Part shown: one piece after another, positions 24,902 through 33,934 of the stretch | Layout of the letters: the number at the start of each line of letters is the position of its first letter | Position numbering within the stretch: the first letter of the stretch is position 1 | From: an uncultured Lachnospiraceae bacterium | GTDB taxonomy: Bacteria; Bacillota; Clostridia; Lachnospirales; Lachnospiraceae | Assembly: GCA_947625775.1 (NCBI GenBank) | Contig: CANQPM010000007.1 | Span: 1 to 64,000, forward strand | Direction: 5' to 3' | DNA length: 64,000 bases | Notes under the pieces: generated by a model | The model's input: the letters and a program-made list of their open reading frames with translations, nothing else | What the model was told of the DNA's origin: nothing | Databases searched by the model: none | Position numbers and translations under genes: made by a program

Positions 24902-27070
24902 TTACAATTTTCTGCGTTTCAGCCAGATAACCAGTCCTGCCGCTATGAGCGCTATCGGCGCGATAATCATTCCAAATGCCTTGAATACATACGAGTCAAA
25001 GGCGTCCACGGTGAGCCAGTTCATCTCATAGCTCTTTACAGGTATTGACACGCTCACGTCATGGTCTGCGACTGTACTCATTATATTGCTGAAAAGCTGC
25101 TTATTGTTCCCCGCGACATAGCTGTCGTACTGGTCTGTAAACATCTGCGCGCTCGCAAATACATACACTTCGGCAGTTTTGTCATCAAGCGTTTTTTCCG
25201 CCTTTACTCCTATGCAGAATGGTCCTTCAAGCTCGCCCTCCTCTCGCTCAAAGGTCGTGATTTCCTTATCCGCGGTTTTGAGCACTGAATTTTCTGAAGT
25301 TGAGAGAAGCGTCGTGTACGTGATGCCCTCCGCCGCCTCCTCGGGAACGTCAATTGCCTGCGAGTACGGCGCCATTATATAGCTGTATTCCCCGTCTAGC
25401 CCGCTTGTCACGTCGGCGTACTCGATATTTGGCAGGAGGAAAATCGGCGCCTGATAATAATTTCCTGTGTTATTGTCAGCGACGCACCCGTCATTTACGG
25501 AAAGTCCCAGCTCCGACAAAATCCGCCTGAAATTAGGCTGCGCGTCTGCCACATACTCAGTCATAATAATTGCCTTGCCGCCGCCGTTTATATACTCAAT
25601 CACCTTGTCGGCATCGTCACTAGAAAAATCCGTCTCAGGCGCGTCTATTACAATGCACGCCGCGTCATCAGGAATTTTGTCGTATTCCATAAGGCTTATT
25701 GTTTCATAGTCTATGTTTTCCTTCTCAATCGCCGTGATAAAGCCCGAATCCAGCGTATATTCATTATGCCCTGCTATAAAATAAAGCTTTGGCATATCGT
25801 CGCTTGTGCAGTATGAAATCGCACTTGTAAGCTGCCCTTCGCCGTCGTAGCCCGTCACACTCTGCTGATATGTGGAGTAGTCCATCTCCATCTCATACAT
25901 ATCTATGTATGGAATCACCTTGCTCCGCTTATCCGTCTCCACAATGACGCTGTTCTGCGTAAGGGTAGTGTCTGAGGTATAATTGCTCGCAAACTGCGGA
26001 TTCAGCAGCGGATCAATATAGCTTACCTCTATTTTATCGGAAAGCTCCGCGTACCTGTCCAGCGTCTGCTTTAAAACGCCGTCGGCATTTTCCTCGCTTG
26101 ACAGCACATAAATATTTACATTTTCGCCAAGCGCGCCTATTATCTGCTCAGTCTGATCCGTCACTTCATAAAGCCTGTCTGCCGATACGTCTATGCTTGT
26201 ATAGCTTGACGGCAGTTTTTGAACAATAACATTTATTATTATTGTCAACGCGATTGCTATAACTACCGTTATCGAACTGTACGCGCCCATCTTGAAATTA
26301 TCTGCGGACAGTTTCTTTATGGATACTGTGTACCTGCGCTTCTGCACCGTCTGCGCAGTTAAAAATAACATAAGCAATGTTATTGAAACGAAATAAATAA
26401 TGCTTGTTATGTCAAATACTGTCGTCAAACGGCTTGTGCCCGTAATGTCAGACACGCTGCTAATCATGCTGCTGTAATGCGAATAGAAATCAAATGCGCC
26501 CAAAATGTCTGTCACGGTATTTCCCGTCACTGAAATAAGTGTCTCAATTCCCTGCATCATATACGTCACAAACAGCACAAGAAATGAAATAACGGCTGCT
26601 ATTACCTGATTTTCAGTAAGGCTTGATATAAACATTCCCACTGCGATAGCCGTAAAGCCATAAAGCGCAAATGCCAAAAGCGCCACATACGACTCCGCCA
26701 TAGGCACCTCGCCGTATCTGCTCAAAATCAGCGGAAAAATACAAAAAAGCGCTGTCGGAATGGCAAATACCGCCGCCATTGCAAGATATTTGCCAATCAC
26801 GATTTTGCCGACACTCACGGGCGAAGTCAAAAGCAGCTGGTCTGTCTTCTGCCTGCGCTCCTCCGCCATTATACGCATGGAAAGAATCGGCACTGTAATA
26901 AAGAACAAAATCAGTATCGAATCAAGCGCATATGCCACATACGGTGAACCATACGCCATATTGTAGACCGAGGCGTACATTGAAAAAAGGCATATCGTAA
27001 CCGCCATAAAAAGCCAGCCTGTCATTGAATGCATATATGCCATAAATTCCTTTTTAAATATCGCTTTCAT
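24902..27070 (-). CDS. ABC-2 permease fused to GldG-like domain
   Basis: A 722-residue fusion. Residues 1-240 are an ABC-2 type permease with about six membrane helices (FKKEFMAYMHSMTGWLFMAV, ERRQKTDQLLLTSPVSVGKI). Residues 265-690 are a GldG/DUF4350-like extracytoplasmic domain (VTDQTEQIIGALGENVNIYV, LYFIAGHNEYTLDSGFITAI), and the protein ends with a membrane helix and KRRKL. The start used is the ATG at 27070 behind GAGAGGAGG, inside the ATPase gene by 17 bp, which indicates translational coupling; a start nine codons earlier is open but lacks a ribosome-binding site. In gliding Bacteroidetes these two parts are separate proteins, GldF and GldG; in Firmicutes a fused form with unknown substrate is usual. 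Confidence 0.9.
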   Translation of the reverse strand: MKAIFKKEFMAYMHSMTGWLFMAVTICLFSMYASVYNMAYGSPYVAYALDSILILFFITVPILSMRIMAEERRQKTDQLLLTSPVSVGKIVIGKYLAMAAVFAIPTALFCIFPLILSRYGEVPMAESYVALLAFALYGFTAIAVGMFISSLTENQVIAAVISFLVLFVTYMMQGIETLISVTGNTVTDILGAFDFYSHYSSMISSVSDITGTSRLTTVFDITSIIYFVSITLLMLFLTAQTVQKRRYTVSIKKLSADNFKMGAYSSITVVIAIALTIIINVIVQKLPSSYTSIDVSADRLYEVTDQTEQIIGALGENVNIYVLSSEENADGVLKQTLDRYAELSDKIEVSYIDPLLNPQFASNYTSDTTLTQNSVIVETDKRSKVIPYIDMYEMEMDYSTYQQSVTGYDGEGQLTSAISYCTSDDMPKLYFIAGHNEYTLDSGFITAIEKENIDYETISLMEYDKIPDDAACIVIDAPETDFSSDDADKVIEYINGGGKAIIMTEYVADAQPNFRRILSELGLSVNDGCVADNNTGNYYQAPIFLLPNIEYADVTSGLDGEYSYIMAPYSQAIDVPEEAAEGITYTTLLSTSENSVLKTADKEITTFEREEGELEGPFCIGVKAEKTLDDKTAEVYVFASAQMFTDQYDSYVAGNNKQLFSNIMSTVADHDVSVSIPVKSYEMNWLTVDAFDSYVFKAFGMIIAPIALIAAGLVIWLKRRKL

Positions 27071-28112
27071 CTGCCTTTGCCTCCTCTCCGCCGTCATCTG
27101 ACATTTCTGCCGCCTCTACCGCCGTATCGCTGTCTGCCATTTCATCTGCCGCTGCTTCATCCGCCGCCGCTTCATCTGCTCCATCTCCCGTAAGCTCCAA
27201 AAATACATCCTCAAGCGATTTTTCGGACAGCTTCATGGACATTATCGGCATGTCTGATGCCGCAAGCCTGTAAAACAGCTCCTTCCTAATGTCCTGTTCC
27301 GCGTCAAAATGCACTATCGCATGCAGCTCGCCGTTTTCCGCTGTGTCGTCAAGCCTGTATTCGTCAACACTCTCCATGCTGCCAAGGATTTTTTCAAACT
27401 CCTGTCTTTCGCCGAGCACGCTTATTTCAAGCTGTTTTCCGCCCTTCATAAGCGTCATCAGCCCCTCGGGAGTATCGCTCGCGACAAGCTTTCCCTTTGA
27501 AATAATCATGATATGGTCGCACACCGCGCTGACCTCCGACAGAATATGCGAGCTTAGTATGACCGTGTGCTTTTTTCCAAGCGACTTTATCAGCTCCCTT
27601 ATCTCTATAATCTGCTTGGGATCAAGCCCCACTGTCGGCTCGTCAAGTATTATTACCTCTGGCTGCCCTATCAATGCCTGCGCAAGCCCTACCCGCTGTC
27701 TATAGCCCTTGGAAAGATTTCTTATCAGTCTGCCCTGCACGTCTGCAACACCTGTCTGCTCCATTGCCTCGTTTATCTGCCCCGCGCGCTCGGATTTTTT
27801 GACCTGCTTTATCTCGGACACAAATTTCAGGTATTCGCGCACAGTCATATCCTGATAGACAGGCGGAAGCTCTGGCAGATAGCCGATGTGCTTTTTTGCC
27901 TTTTCAGGCTCCTTTAATATGTCAAAGCCGTTTATTTTGACAGTGCCGCTTGTCGCCGCTATGTAACCTGTCATAATGTTCATGGTCGTGGACTTCCCCG
28001 CCCCGTTCGGTCCCAAAAAGCCGTAAATCATACCCTTGTCAACATTAAAGGAAATATTGTCAAGCGCGGTATGGCTGCCGTATTTTTTTGTTAAATTCTG
28101 TACCTCTATCAA
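27054..28112 (-). CDS. ABC transporter ATP-binding protein (GldA/CcmA type)
   Basis: A 352-residue ATPase. Walker A is GPNGAGKST near residue 35, the Q-loop region LPELPPVYQ, the signature NLSKGYRQRVGLAQAL near 135, Walker B VIILDEP near 155, and the switch His in ILSSHILSE. After the ATPase core comes the usual C-terminal regulatory part and then an Ala/Asp/Glu low-complexity tail (DEAAADEAAADEMADSD) of about 45 residues, which is unusual. The start is a TTG at 28112 behind GGGAGGTAAACGTAA. It heads the operon ATPase, permease-GldG, DUF4340 and supplies energy to that exporter. The substrate is unknown. Confidence 0.93.
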   Translation of the reverse strand: MIEVQNLTKKYGSHTALDNISFNVDKGMIYGFLGPNGAGKSTTMNIMTGYIAATSGTVKINGFDILKEPEKAKKHIGYLPELPPVYQDMTVREYLKFVSEIKQVKKSERAGQINEAMEQTGVADVQGRLIRNLSKGYRQRVGLAQALIGQPEVIILDEPTVGLDPKQIIEIRELIKSLGKKHTVILSSHILSEVSAVCDHIMIISKGKLVASDTPEGLMTLMKGGKQLEISVLGERQEFEKILGSMESVDEYRLDDTAENGELHAIVHFDAEQDIRKELFYRLAASDMPIMSMKLSEKSLEDVFLELTGDGADEAAADEAAADEMADSDTAVEAAEMSDDGGEEAKADESDI

Positions 28113-28233
28113 TTACGTTTACCTCCCTGATTTTTCTTAAAACCATTACAATATTTTATGCTGTAAGTTTGTACAAATTATGGTTAAATTGTGTTTTTTC
28201 TGTGTCCTGCCTTTTGGTATTTATAAAAATCCC

Positions 28234-28277
28234 GAAAAAAATAAACCGCCTGATATAAAAAATATCCAAGCGGTTTA
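28234..28277 (-). terminator. Terminator of the 125-residue gene
   Basis: On the minus strand AAACCGC pairs with GCGGTTT across a long A/T-rich middle, followed by ATTTTTTTC; 31 bp past the stop at 28308. Confidence 0.75.
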
Positions 28278-28307
28278 CAACAATTTGAATTTCACCTAAG
28301 CCTGTGC

Positions 28308-28685
28308 CTAAACATATGCGCCAAGGAGCTGCTCCCTAATGCGGTTATTCTGCCCCATCACGCCGATAGTGTCATTTAAGTAATCAGAATAATTATTCCT
28401 TGTGTTCTGCCTTGCGCCTGACGCGGAAAGCATTTCCTCACGTGTGCTCAAAAGCTCTGCAAAGCTGCCCGTTGCGGTGCTCCTGGTGCTGCCAAGCTCT
28501 CCGTAATCCTTTACATACAGCTCATCCTTCGGCTTTTTCCTCGCAAGAATAAGCGATTTACTGCCCTGTTCAGAATCCTCACCAATCCTTTTGACAGCCT
28601 TCATGCTGTAAGGATTGCCATGAATCGAAGAAACTCTGTAATCGCTTCCTAACCCGCGCACTCCCATACTTCCTGATATTGTCAT
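28308..28685 (-). CDS. Small conserved-looking protein of unknown function
   Basis: A 125-residue soluble protein with a very good ribosome-binding site (AAAGGAGGTATTCC) and its own terminator. No hydrophobic segment, no Cys. It begins MTISGSMGVRGLGSDYRVSS, is basic in the middle (LILARKKPKDELYVKDYG) and has a Ser/Thr-rich stretch and a polar C-terminal part (NNRIREQLLGAYV). The Gly/Ser-rich start resembles the beginnings of small flagellar-rod or flagellin-associated proteins, but that is only an impression. I do not recognise the family. Single gene between the DUF1836 gene and the ABC exporter operon. Confidence 0.75.
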   Translation of the reverse strand: MTISGSMGVRGLGSDYRVSSIHGNPYSMKAVKRIGEDSEQGSKSLILARKKPKDELYVKDYGELGSTRSTATGSFAELLSTREEMLSASGARQNTRNNYSDYLNDTIGVMGQNNRIREQLLGAYV

Positions 28686-28784
28686 GGAATACCTCCTTTT
28701 TGCAAGCTGCAGCCAAATGTTCCATATCTGAATTTATTATAATTCCATAAGCATTATTTTTCAAGTCTATACGATAAATTTCTC

Positions 28785-29402
28785 TTATTTTTCCTCTTTC
28801 TTTGCCGCAGATGGCTTAATCACGTCGTCAATGAGCTTTTCGATAAGCATTTTTTTCATATAGACGTCAAAGCTAAGCAGGCATATAAATGAAAATGTCT
28901 TCAAAAACTCCCTGCTTTCCTCGGGCGCGTCTTCAAATGTCGTCTCAGCGCACTTAAACTCCTCCGCAACAGCCTTTTTAAGATTTTCAATCTGGCGCTC
29001 CTCAAGCTTAAATACTTCGTTGTATATTGTTTCTATCGAAAATCCCCCGTCTGTGTCAAAAAACTTCTTCGTAATGGGCTCAAGCAATTCCTGTATGTCA
29101 TTAATCGACAGTATTCCCTTGTAATAATATATGAAAATAAGCACCAGCACATGCTCCTTGGAATATTTCTTTTTTATCGGAGGCGGCAGCAAATCATTTT
29201 TGGCGTAATTATTGATCATGGTCTTTGTCATTACCTTGTCCTTTTCAGGGCAGCGCGAATATTTCCGCAGCCGCTTGTCCATAAAGGTAGTCACCTGATC
29301 CATATATAAATCTATATTTGGAATGTCCTCCGACTTGATGTGCTCAATCCTGTCAAAGCTCTCCATTATGCTGTTCAGCAAATCTTCCGTATCAATATGC
29401 AT
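28785..29402 (-). CDS. DUF1836 family MerR-like regulator
   Basis: A 205-residue protein. The open frame runs further upstream, but the ATG at 29402 (MHIDTEDLLNSIMESF) has AAAGGA before it and begins at the usual family start. Residues 40-110 contain the DUF1836 core: TTFMDKRLRKYSR, then MTKTMINNYAKNDLLPPPI and KKYSKEHVLVLIFIYYYKGI. This matches a winged helix of the MerR type, with recognition residues TKTMINNYA. The remaining helices are a regulatory part and the tail is Lys/Glu-rich. Family members are thought to be transcription regulators of Firmicutes; targets are unknown. It is read alone. Confidence 0.88.
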   Translation of the reverse strand: MHIDTEDLLNSIMESFDRIEHIKSEDIPNIDLYMDQVTTFMDKRLRKYSRCPEKDKVMTKTMINNYAKNDLLPPPIKKKYSKEHVLVLIFIYYYKGILSINDIQELLEPITKKFFDTDGGFSIETIYNEVFKLEERQIENLKKAVAEEFKCAETTFEDAPEESREFLKTFSFICLLSFDVYMKKMLIEKLIDDVIKPSAAKKEEK

Positions 29403-29589
29403 ACTGCAATCATATCCTTTCAACCTGTAAATAATGCGGGCAAATGCGAAAATCATTTGCATATTTTTTATTACAATATACATTATATAGTATTCAAAAC
29501 TACATATCAAGCATTAAATGATTTTTGCTTAACAGGATTGTTATGCTGCTTATCAGCAGCCTGATTTGGGAATCAGCCGCCTACCATTG

Positions 29590-31179
29590 TCACTCCGATG
29601 TCTCAGGCGTCTCTCCCGACGCCTCCTGCTGTATCGGCGTGCCGTCAGGATTAAGCAGGCCAGCCTCAATCAAAAGCTGTATCTGCTGCTCGGGCGTCAG
29701 TTCAGGCATTTCCGTCTCCCCAGCCTCCGTCTGTGTCTCTGGTTCTGCCTGCGTCTCAGGCTCCTGCGTCTCCTCGACGCTCGGGACATATTCTTGCCCG
29801 CCGTACACGATAACAGGCTCGCCCTTTTCAACATATCCGTAAATCGCCTCCGCCTTTTTAACAGGCAGATTGACGCAGCCATGCGAACCGTTTGTGAGGT
29901 AAATGTCACTCCCAAATGAGCTTCTCCACGAAGCGTCGTGCATTCCCACATTTCCGTTAAACGGCATCCAGTAGCTTACCTTTGACGCATAGTTCGCCCC
30001 CCTGAGCGTCGCATTGCGCTCCTTGTATGTAATGCTGTAAATGCCTACAGGCGTGCCGTTTCCATTACTTACATTGCCCGATACAAAATCCGCGTCCTCG
30101 ACAAGCTGGCCGTCCTTATAAACCCACAAATGCTGGCTTGTCAAATCAATCTCGACATAAGATGCGCCGATATCGTCCTCGCCGTACTGCGCCGCCTGCG
30201 CCCGATACACAGGCGTCCGCTCGCCGCTCTGCCCGCTCTTTATCTGCTCAATAAGCCCCTGCGTCTCGTCGGCGCGGTTCATCCACCAGCCGTATGCTCC
30301 CTCTGCGAGAGTGATAGTCTCGCCGTCCGTCGTCACAAATTCACGCTTTTTCCCCCATGTGTCATATTTGCGCGCAAGCGAATTGACATATTCCCGCACA
30401 AGCTCTGCGTCAAGGTCTGCCGTGCCGCCGTCAAACACAATCCAGTCCTTTATCGTGCCGCCGTCAAGCACTTCGGTCTCATCGCCAAATTTATATGTAA
30501 TCGTAGTACCCGCCAAGCGGTTCAGCTGTCCGCACTCGTTCTGCAGCTTTTTGTCCTCCGAGGTCACAGCCGCCTCCTCATAGCAGCCCTTTTCGTCCAA
30601 ATCCACAAGCTCCGCAAGCATACTGACGGCATCCTCCACCGCGCTGTATATCTTTTCACGGATTGGCGCCGCGCCCTTATCCTCAGGGACAATCTGATAG
30701 CCGCTTTCCGTGTAGCCGCTCAGATATGCGTTCTGCGGCTGCCTTATATTCTCGGGCTTGAAAAAGCAAAGCGTATCTATTTTTTTCTCAAGCTCCTCCT
30801 TATTGTATGTAACCATTGTGTCAATCGTATATTCCGTTTTTTTGAAAAGCGACAGCGGCCAGACAAACGGGTTCTGCCCATTGATAATGTCCGCAAGCTC
30901 ATCGCCAAACCCAATGCTAAGCAGAATGTCAGATGAAGTGATGGTTTCCGTAAGCTCGTCGCGGCCATTGATTTTTAGCGTGTAGCCCTCCGATATTTCA
31001 AGTATGCGCTTCTGCGCCGCGTCGGCGGAAGATGCGGAGTAATTTTCTCCGTTTATAACCGTGTTAAAATAAAAATGGCCTGAAAAAAATAGAGCAGCGC
31101 CTAAATAAGCTGCTGCCGCCGCTGAAATAACAGCCGCCAAAAGCAAGAGTTTTTTCCCTTTTTTCTTTTCTGTATGCAT
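29590..31179 (-). CDS. Membrane-anchored L,D-transpeptidase with peptidoglycan-binding domains
   Basis: About 529 residues. The ATG at 31179 is preferred (AGAGGGATTGTT before it); a start seven codons earlier is open. A membrane helix lies at residues 11-35 (LLLLAAVISAAAAAYLGAAL). Two copies of a PG-binding-4 type domain follow at about 40-300, typical of the long Firmicutes YkuD proteins. The YkuD domain starts near 345 (SYVEIDLTSQHLWVYKDGQL) with His in VGMHDASWR and the catalytic motif GSHGCVNLP near 445. The tail is Glu/Thr/Pro-rich low-complexity (TQEPETQAEPETQTEAGETE). It acts outside the membrane in 3-3 cross-linking. It is the second such enzyme in the window; the one at 23195 lacks the PG-binding part. 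Confidence 0.94.
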   Translation of the reverse strand: MHTEKKKGKKLLLLAAVISAAAAAYLGAALFFSGHFYFNTVINGENYSASSADAAQKRILEISEGYTLKINGRDELTETITSSDILLSIGFGDELADIINGQNPFVWPLSLFKKTEYTIDTMVTYNKEELEKKIDTLCFFKPENIRQPQNAYLSGYTESGYQIVPEDKGAAPIREKIYSAVEDAVSMLAELVDLDEKGCYEEAAVTSEDKKLQNECGQLNRLAGTTITYKFGDETEVLDGGTIKDWIVFDGGTADLDAELVREYVNSLARKYDTWGKKREFVTTDGETITLAEGAYGWWMNRADETQGLIEQIKSGQSGERTPVYRAQAAQYGEDDIGASYVEIDLTSQHLWVYKDGQLVEDADFVSGNVSNGNGTPVGIYSITYKERNATLRGANYASKVSYWMPFNGNVGMHDASWRSSFGSDIYLTNGSHGCVNLPVKKAEAIYGYVEKGEPVIVYGGQEYVPSVEETQEPETQAEPETQTEAGETEMPELTPEQQIQLLIEAGLLNPDGTPIQQEASGETPETSE

Positions 31180-31334
31180 AACAATCCCTCTGAAAAGCAT
31201 GACGAAACATACCTGGTATTTTAATTTTTTCTATTATTATACTTGAGAATTTCCTTATTTACAATAACCAAATAATAATAAAAAATTTTTTCCGCCAAGC
31301 CGCCGAAATATGCTATATAAAAGCAACTGAACAC

Positions 31335-31363
31335 TTGCATTCCGTGTCCAAACTCGGTATGAT
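31335..31363 (+). promoter_or_regulatory. Promoter of the GH2 gene
   Basis: TTGCAT (31335-31340), 17 bp, TATGAT (31358-31363). Transcription would begin near 31370, which rules out a start codon at 31335. Confidence 0.65.
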
Positions 31364-31372
31364 ATATGCAAG

Positions 31373-31422
31373 GCGCGGCTGCTTTGCCTTCGGCTTTTGC
31401 CTTGGCTTACGCCGCAGCCCGC
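31373..31422 (+). other. Hairpin at the 5' end of the GH2 transcript
   Basis: GCGCGGCTGC and GCAGCCCGC pair with one bulged base around a 31-nt loop, immediately at the predicted transcript start and 14 bp before the ribosome-binding site. Confidence 0.45.
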
Positions 31423-31451
31423 ATTTAGATATAAAGGAGATGATTTGCGCT

Positions 31452-33875
31452 ATGGATACGACTATTGACACGCGCACTGTTAATATTGAAAAAAGCCGTT
31501 TTAACCTCGGAGATGAGCCCGACGCATGGCAGGCGTGGTATGACGACAGCGCATGGGGCGAGGTTCGGCTGCCGCATGACTGGTCGGTATCGCTTGCGTT
31601 TTCAAAGGACTACTCCAGCGGAACGGGGTATCTTGCAGGCGGCATAGGCTGGTACAGAATACATATCGAGCCGCAGGGCGGCTGGCGCGGCAAGCGGATT
31701 ATAATAAATTTTGACGGCATCTACAAAAACAGCCGCGTCTGGTGCAACTCCGTGTACCTCGGGGAGCGTCCTAACGGCTATATATCATTCAGCTATGATA
31801 TTACGGACTGCTTTGATTTTGAGTCTGAAAATATTATAAGCGTATATGTTGACAGGCGAGAGCTTTCGGATTCCAGATGGTTTACGGGCTCAGGCATAAC
31901 GCGCAAGGTCACGCTTACCGTATGCGAGCCGATATGCCCCGAGGTAAACGGCATATTTTTCCACACGCCAAACGTAAACAAAAGACATGCCGAATACACA
32001 GTCGAAAACAGGATTGTAAATCATACAGACACCGCCTGCAGCATCATAGTATCAAATTTAATTTTCAGTGATGCAGGCGAAGAATGTGCAAGCCAGACGT
32101 CATCAAACGTCACTATACCTCCAAACGAAAGCGTCTGCGTGAAAAATACAGGCATCATAAACAATCCGACGCTCTGGTCTCCCGAAAATCCGACGCTCTA
32201 CACGCTCAAAACCTTTATCAGATATAAGGGCGAAAATGACGCGCAATACTGTCGGGAATACTGTGCGGACAGCATGCGCGCAGGCGTGCGCAGCATTCGC
32301 TTTGACGCTGACAAGGGCTTTTTCCTAAACGACACTCCTTACAAGCTAAAGGGCGTGTGCGTGCATCATGACGCGGGCTGTCTTGGAGCGGCGGTATATG
32401 CGCCCGTGTGGGAGCGGCGGCTTATGAAGCTCAAGAAGATGGGCTGCAACGCAATCCGCATGAGCCACAATCCGCATATGCCCGAGCTTTACAGCCTGTG
32501 CGACGAGCTTGGCTTTTTTGTCATGGACGAGGCTTTTGACGAGTGGGAGCTGCCTAAAAACAAATGGTGGCAGGGGCATAACGTCTATCCGCCGAAAAAT
32601 CAGGGCTATTACACAAATTTCCCAGTCTGGCATAAGCGCGACCTTGAGGATATGATACTTCGCGACCGCAATCACCCGAGCGTGATACTGTGGAGTATAG
32701 GCAACGAAATCGACTATCCAAACGATCCCTACTGCCATCCGTCATTTGACAGCATGACAGGAAATAATGATGCCAAAAAGCCCGAAAGCGAGCGCCTGTA
32801 TAATCCAAAGCGCCCCAATACCGAACGCCTTGCCACACTTTCAAGGCAGCTTTGCGGCATAGCAAAATCGGCTGACGCCACGCGCCCTGTCACGCTGGCT
32901 GCCGCATTCCCCGAACTTTCAGCCAAGCTTGGATTTATCGATCCGCTTGATGTCGTCGGGTTTAATTACAAGGAGCACCTGTACGCGGAGCACCACCTGC
33001 ATTTTCCCGACAAGCCTTTCCTTGGCAGCGAAAACGGGCATACTTATAAAGCATGGCGCGCCGTGACTGACAATGAATATATATCGGGACAGTTCCTTTG
33101 GACAGGAATCGACTATCTGGGCGAGGCGCGAGGCTGGCCTGTCCACGGTTCAGGCGCGGGACTTCTGACGCTTGCGGGTTTTGAAAAAACAGGGTATTTC
33201 CGCAGGCAGAGCTTTTGGTCTGATGCCCCCATGGTACACCTTGCCACTGTGCGGCTCGACGAAAGCTGCATCACTCCATGGGGAGAAGTATTTGACAATG
33301 CTGTATCGTGCGAATTTTCTTCGGTAAGCGAATGTTGGAATTACTGCAATGATGAGCCTGTGTTAGTAAAATGCTATACAAATCTTGACAGTATAGAGCT
33401 GTCCGTAAACGGCGAAAGCTTAGGAATTTTCAGCAGAAAAAAAGATGCAGACTGCATTTGCGCCGTCACGAATTTTAAATCAGGGGAGCTTAAAGCGCGG
33501 GGGACCGGCGAATTTTGCAGCATAAGTCACTCGCTTTACACCACTATGAGCGCCTGCCAAATATCCCTCAGAGAATATTTGTGCAATGACAGCGCGGTAT
33601 TAGGGCTTCATCAGATCGAAGTCATCATGCTTGACGAAAACGGCAGACGCGTATATAATGACTCTACTATGCTTAACGTCTCCGTTGAAAATGGCACACT
33701 CTTAGGCTTGGAAAACGGGGATTTAAGCGACATTACCGAATACAGCGCAAGCTACAGGAGAGCATACCGCGGACAGCTTATGATATACGCCCTGCATGAC
33801 GGCAGCGCGCATGAAATGCTTGCCAAGGTTACTGGCGAACAGGTAAAACCCGCCTGTCTTTCATTAACCATATAA
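31452..33875 (+). CDS. Glycoside hydrolase family 2, beta-galactosidase-like
   Basis: An 807-residue cytoplasmic enzyme (no signal peptide). The start is ATG 31452 or the in-frame ATG 31440; AAAGGAG ends at 31439, so 31452 is preferred. The sugar-binding jelly roll is at 25-170 (LPHDWSVSLAF, YLAGGIGWYR), an Ig-like sandwich follows, and the TIM barrel runs from about 290 to 590. It carries AIRMSHNPHMPELYSLCDEL and GFFVMDEAFDEW, the acid/base Glu in WSIGNEIDYP near 418 and the probable nucleophile Glu in FLGSENGHTYK near 525. A C-terminal Big/DUF4982-type region follows. The neighbouring GH35 and transporter operon make beta-galactoside use most likely; GH2 also includes beta-glucuronidases and mannosidases. 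Confidence 0.9.
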   Translation: MDTTIDTRTVNIEKSRFNLGDEPDAWQAWYDDSAWGEVRLPHDWSVSLAFSKDYSSGTGYLAGGIGWYRIHIEPQGGWRGKRIIINFDGIYKNSRVWCNSVYLGERPNGYISFSYDITDCFDFESENIISVYVDRRELSDSRWFTGSGITRKVTLTVCEPICPEVNGIFFHTPNVNKRHAEYTVENRIVNHTDTACSIIVSNLIFSDAGEECASQTSSNVTIPPNESVCVKNTGIINNPTLWSPENPTLYTLKTFIRYKGENDAQYCREYCADSMRAGVRSIRFDADKGFFLNDTPYKLKGVCVHHDAGCLGAAVYAPVWERRLMKLKKMGCNAIRMSHNPHMPELYSLCDELGFFVMDEAFDEWELPKNKWWQGHNVYPPKNQGYYTNFPVWHKRDLEDMILRDRNHPSVILWSIGNEIDYPNDPYCHPSFDSMTGNNDAKKPESERLYNPKRPNTERLATLSRQLCGIAKSADATRPVTLAAAFPELSAKLGFIDPLDVVGFNYKEHLYAEHHLHFPDKPFLGSENGHTYKAWRAVTDNEYISGQFLWTGIDYLGEARGWPVHGSGAGLLTLAGFEKTGYFRRQSFWSDAPMVHLATVRLDESCITPWGEVFDNAVSCEFSSVSECWNYCNDEPVLVKCYTNLDSIELSVNGESLGIFSRKKDADCICAVTNFKSGELKARGTGEFCSISHSLYTTMSACQISLREYLCNDSAVLGLHQIEVIMLDENGRRVYNDSTMLNVSVENGTLLGLENGDLSDITEYSASYRRAYRGQLMIYALHDGSAHEMLAKVTGEQVKPACLSLTI

Positions 33876-33883
33876 AACCATTT

Positions 33884-33934
33884 AAAAGGAGCCGCATTGC
33901 TAAACATCTCAGCTTAGCAGGCAGCTCCTTTTTT
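33884..33934. terminator. Shared terminator between GH2 and GH35 genes
   Basis: AAAAGGAGC and GCTCCTTTTTT with inner TTGCTAA/TTAGCA pairs, between two convergent genes; T tracts exist in both directions. Confidence 0.85.
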
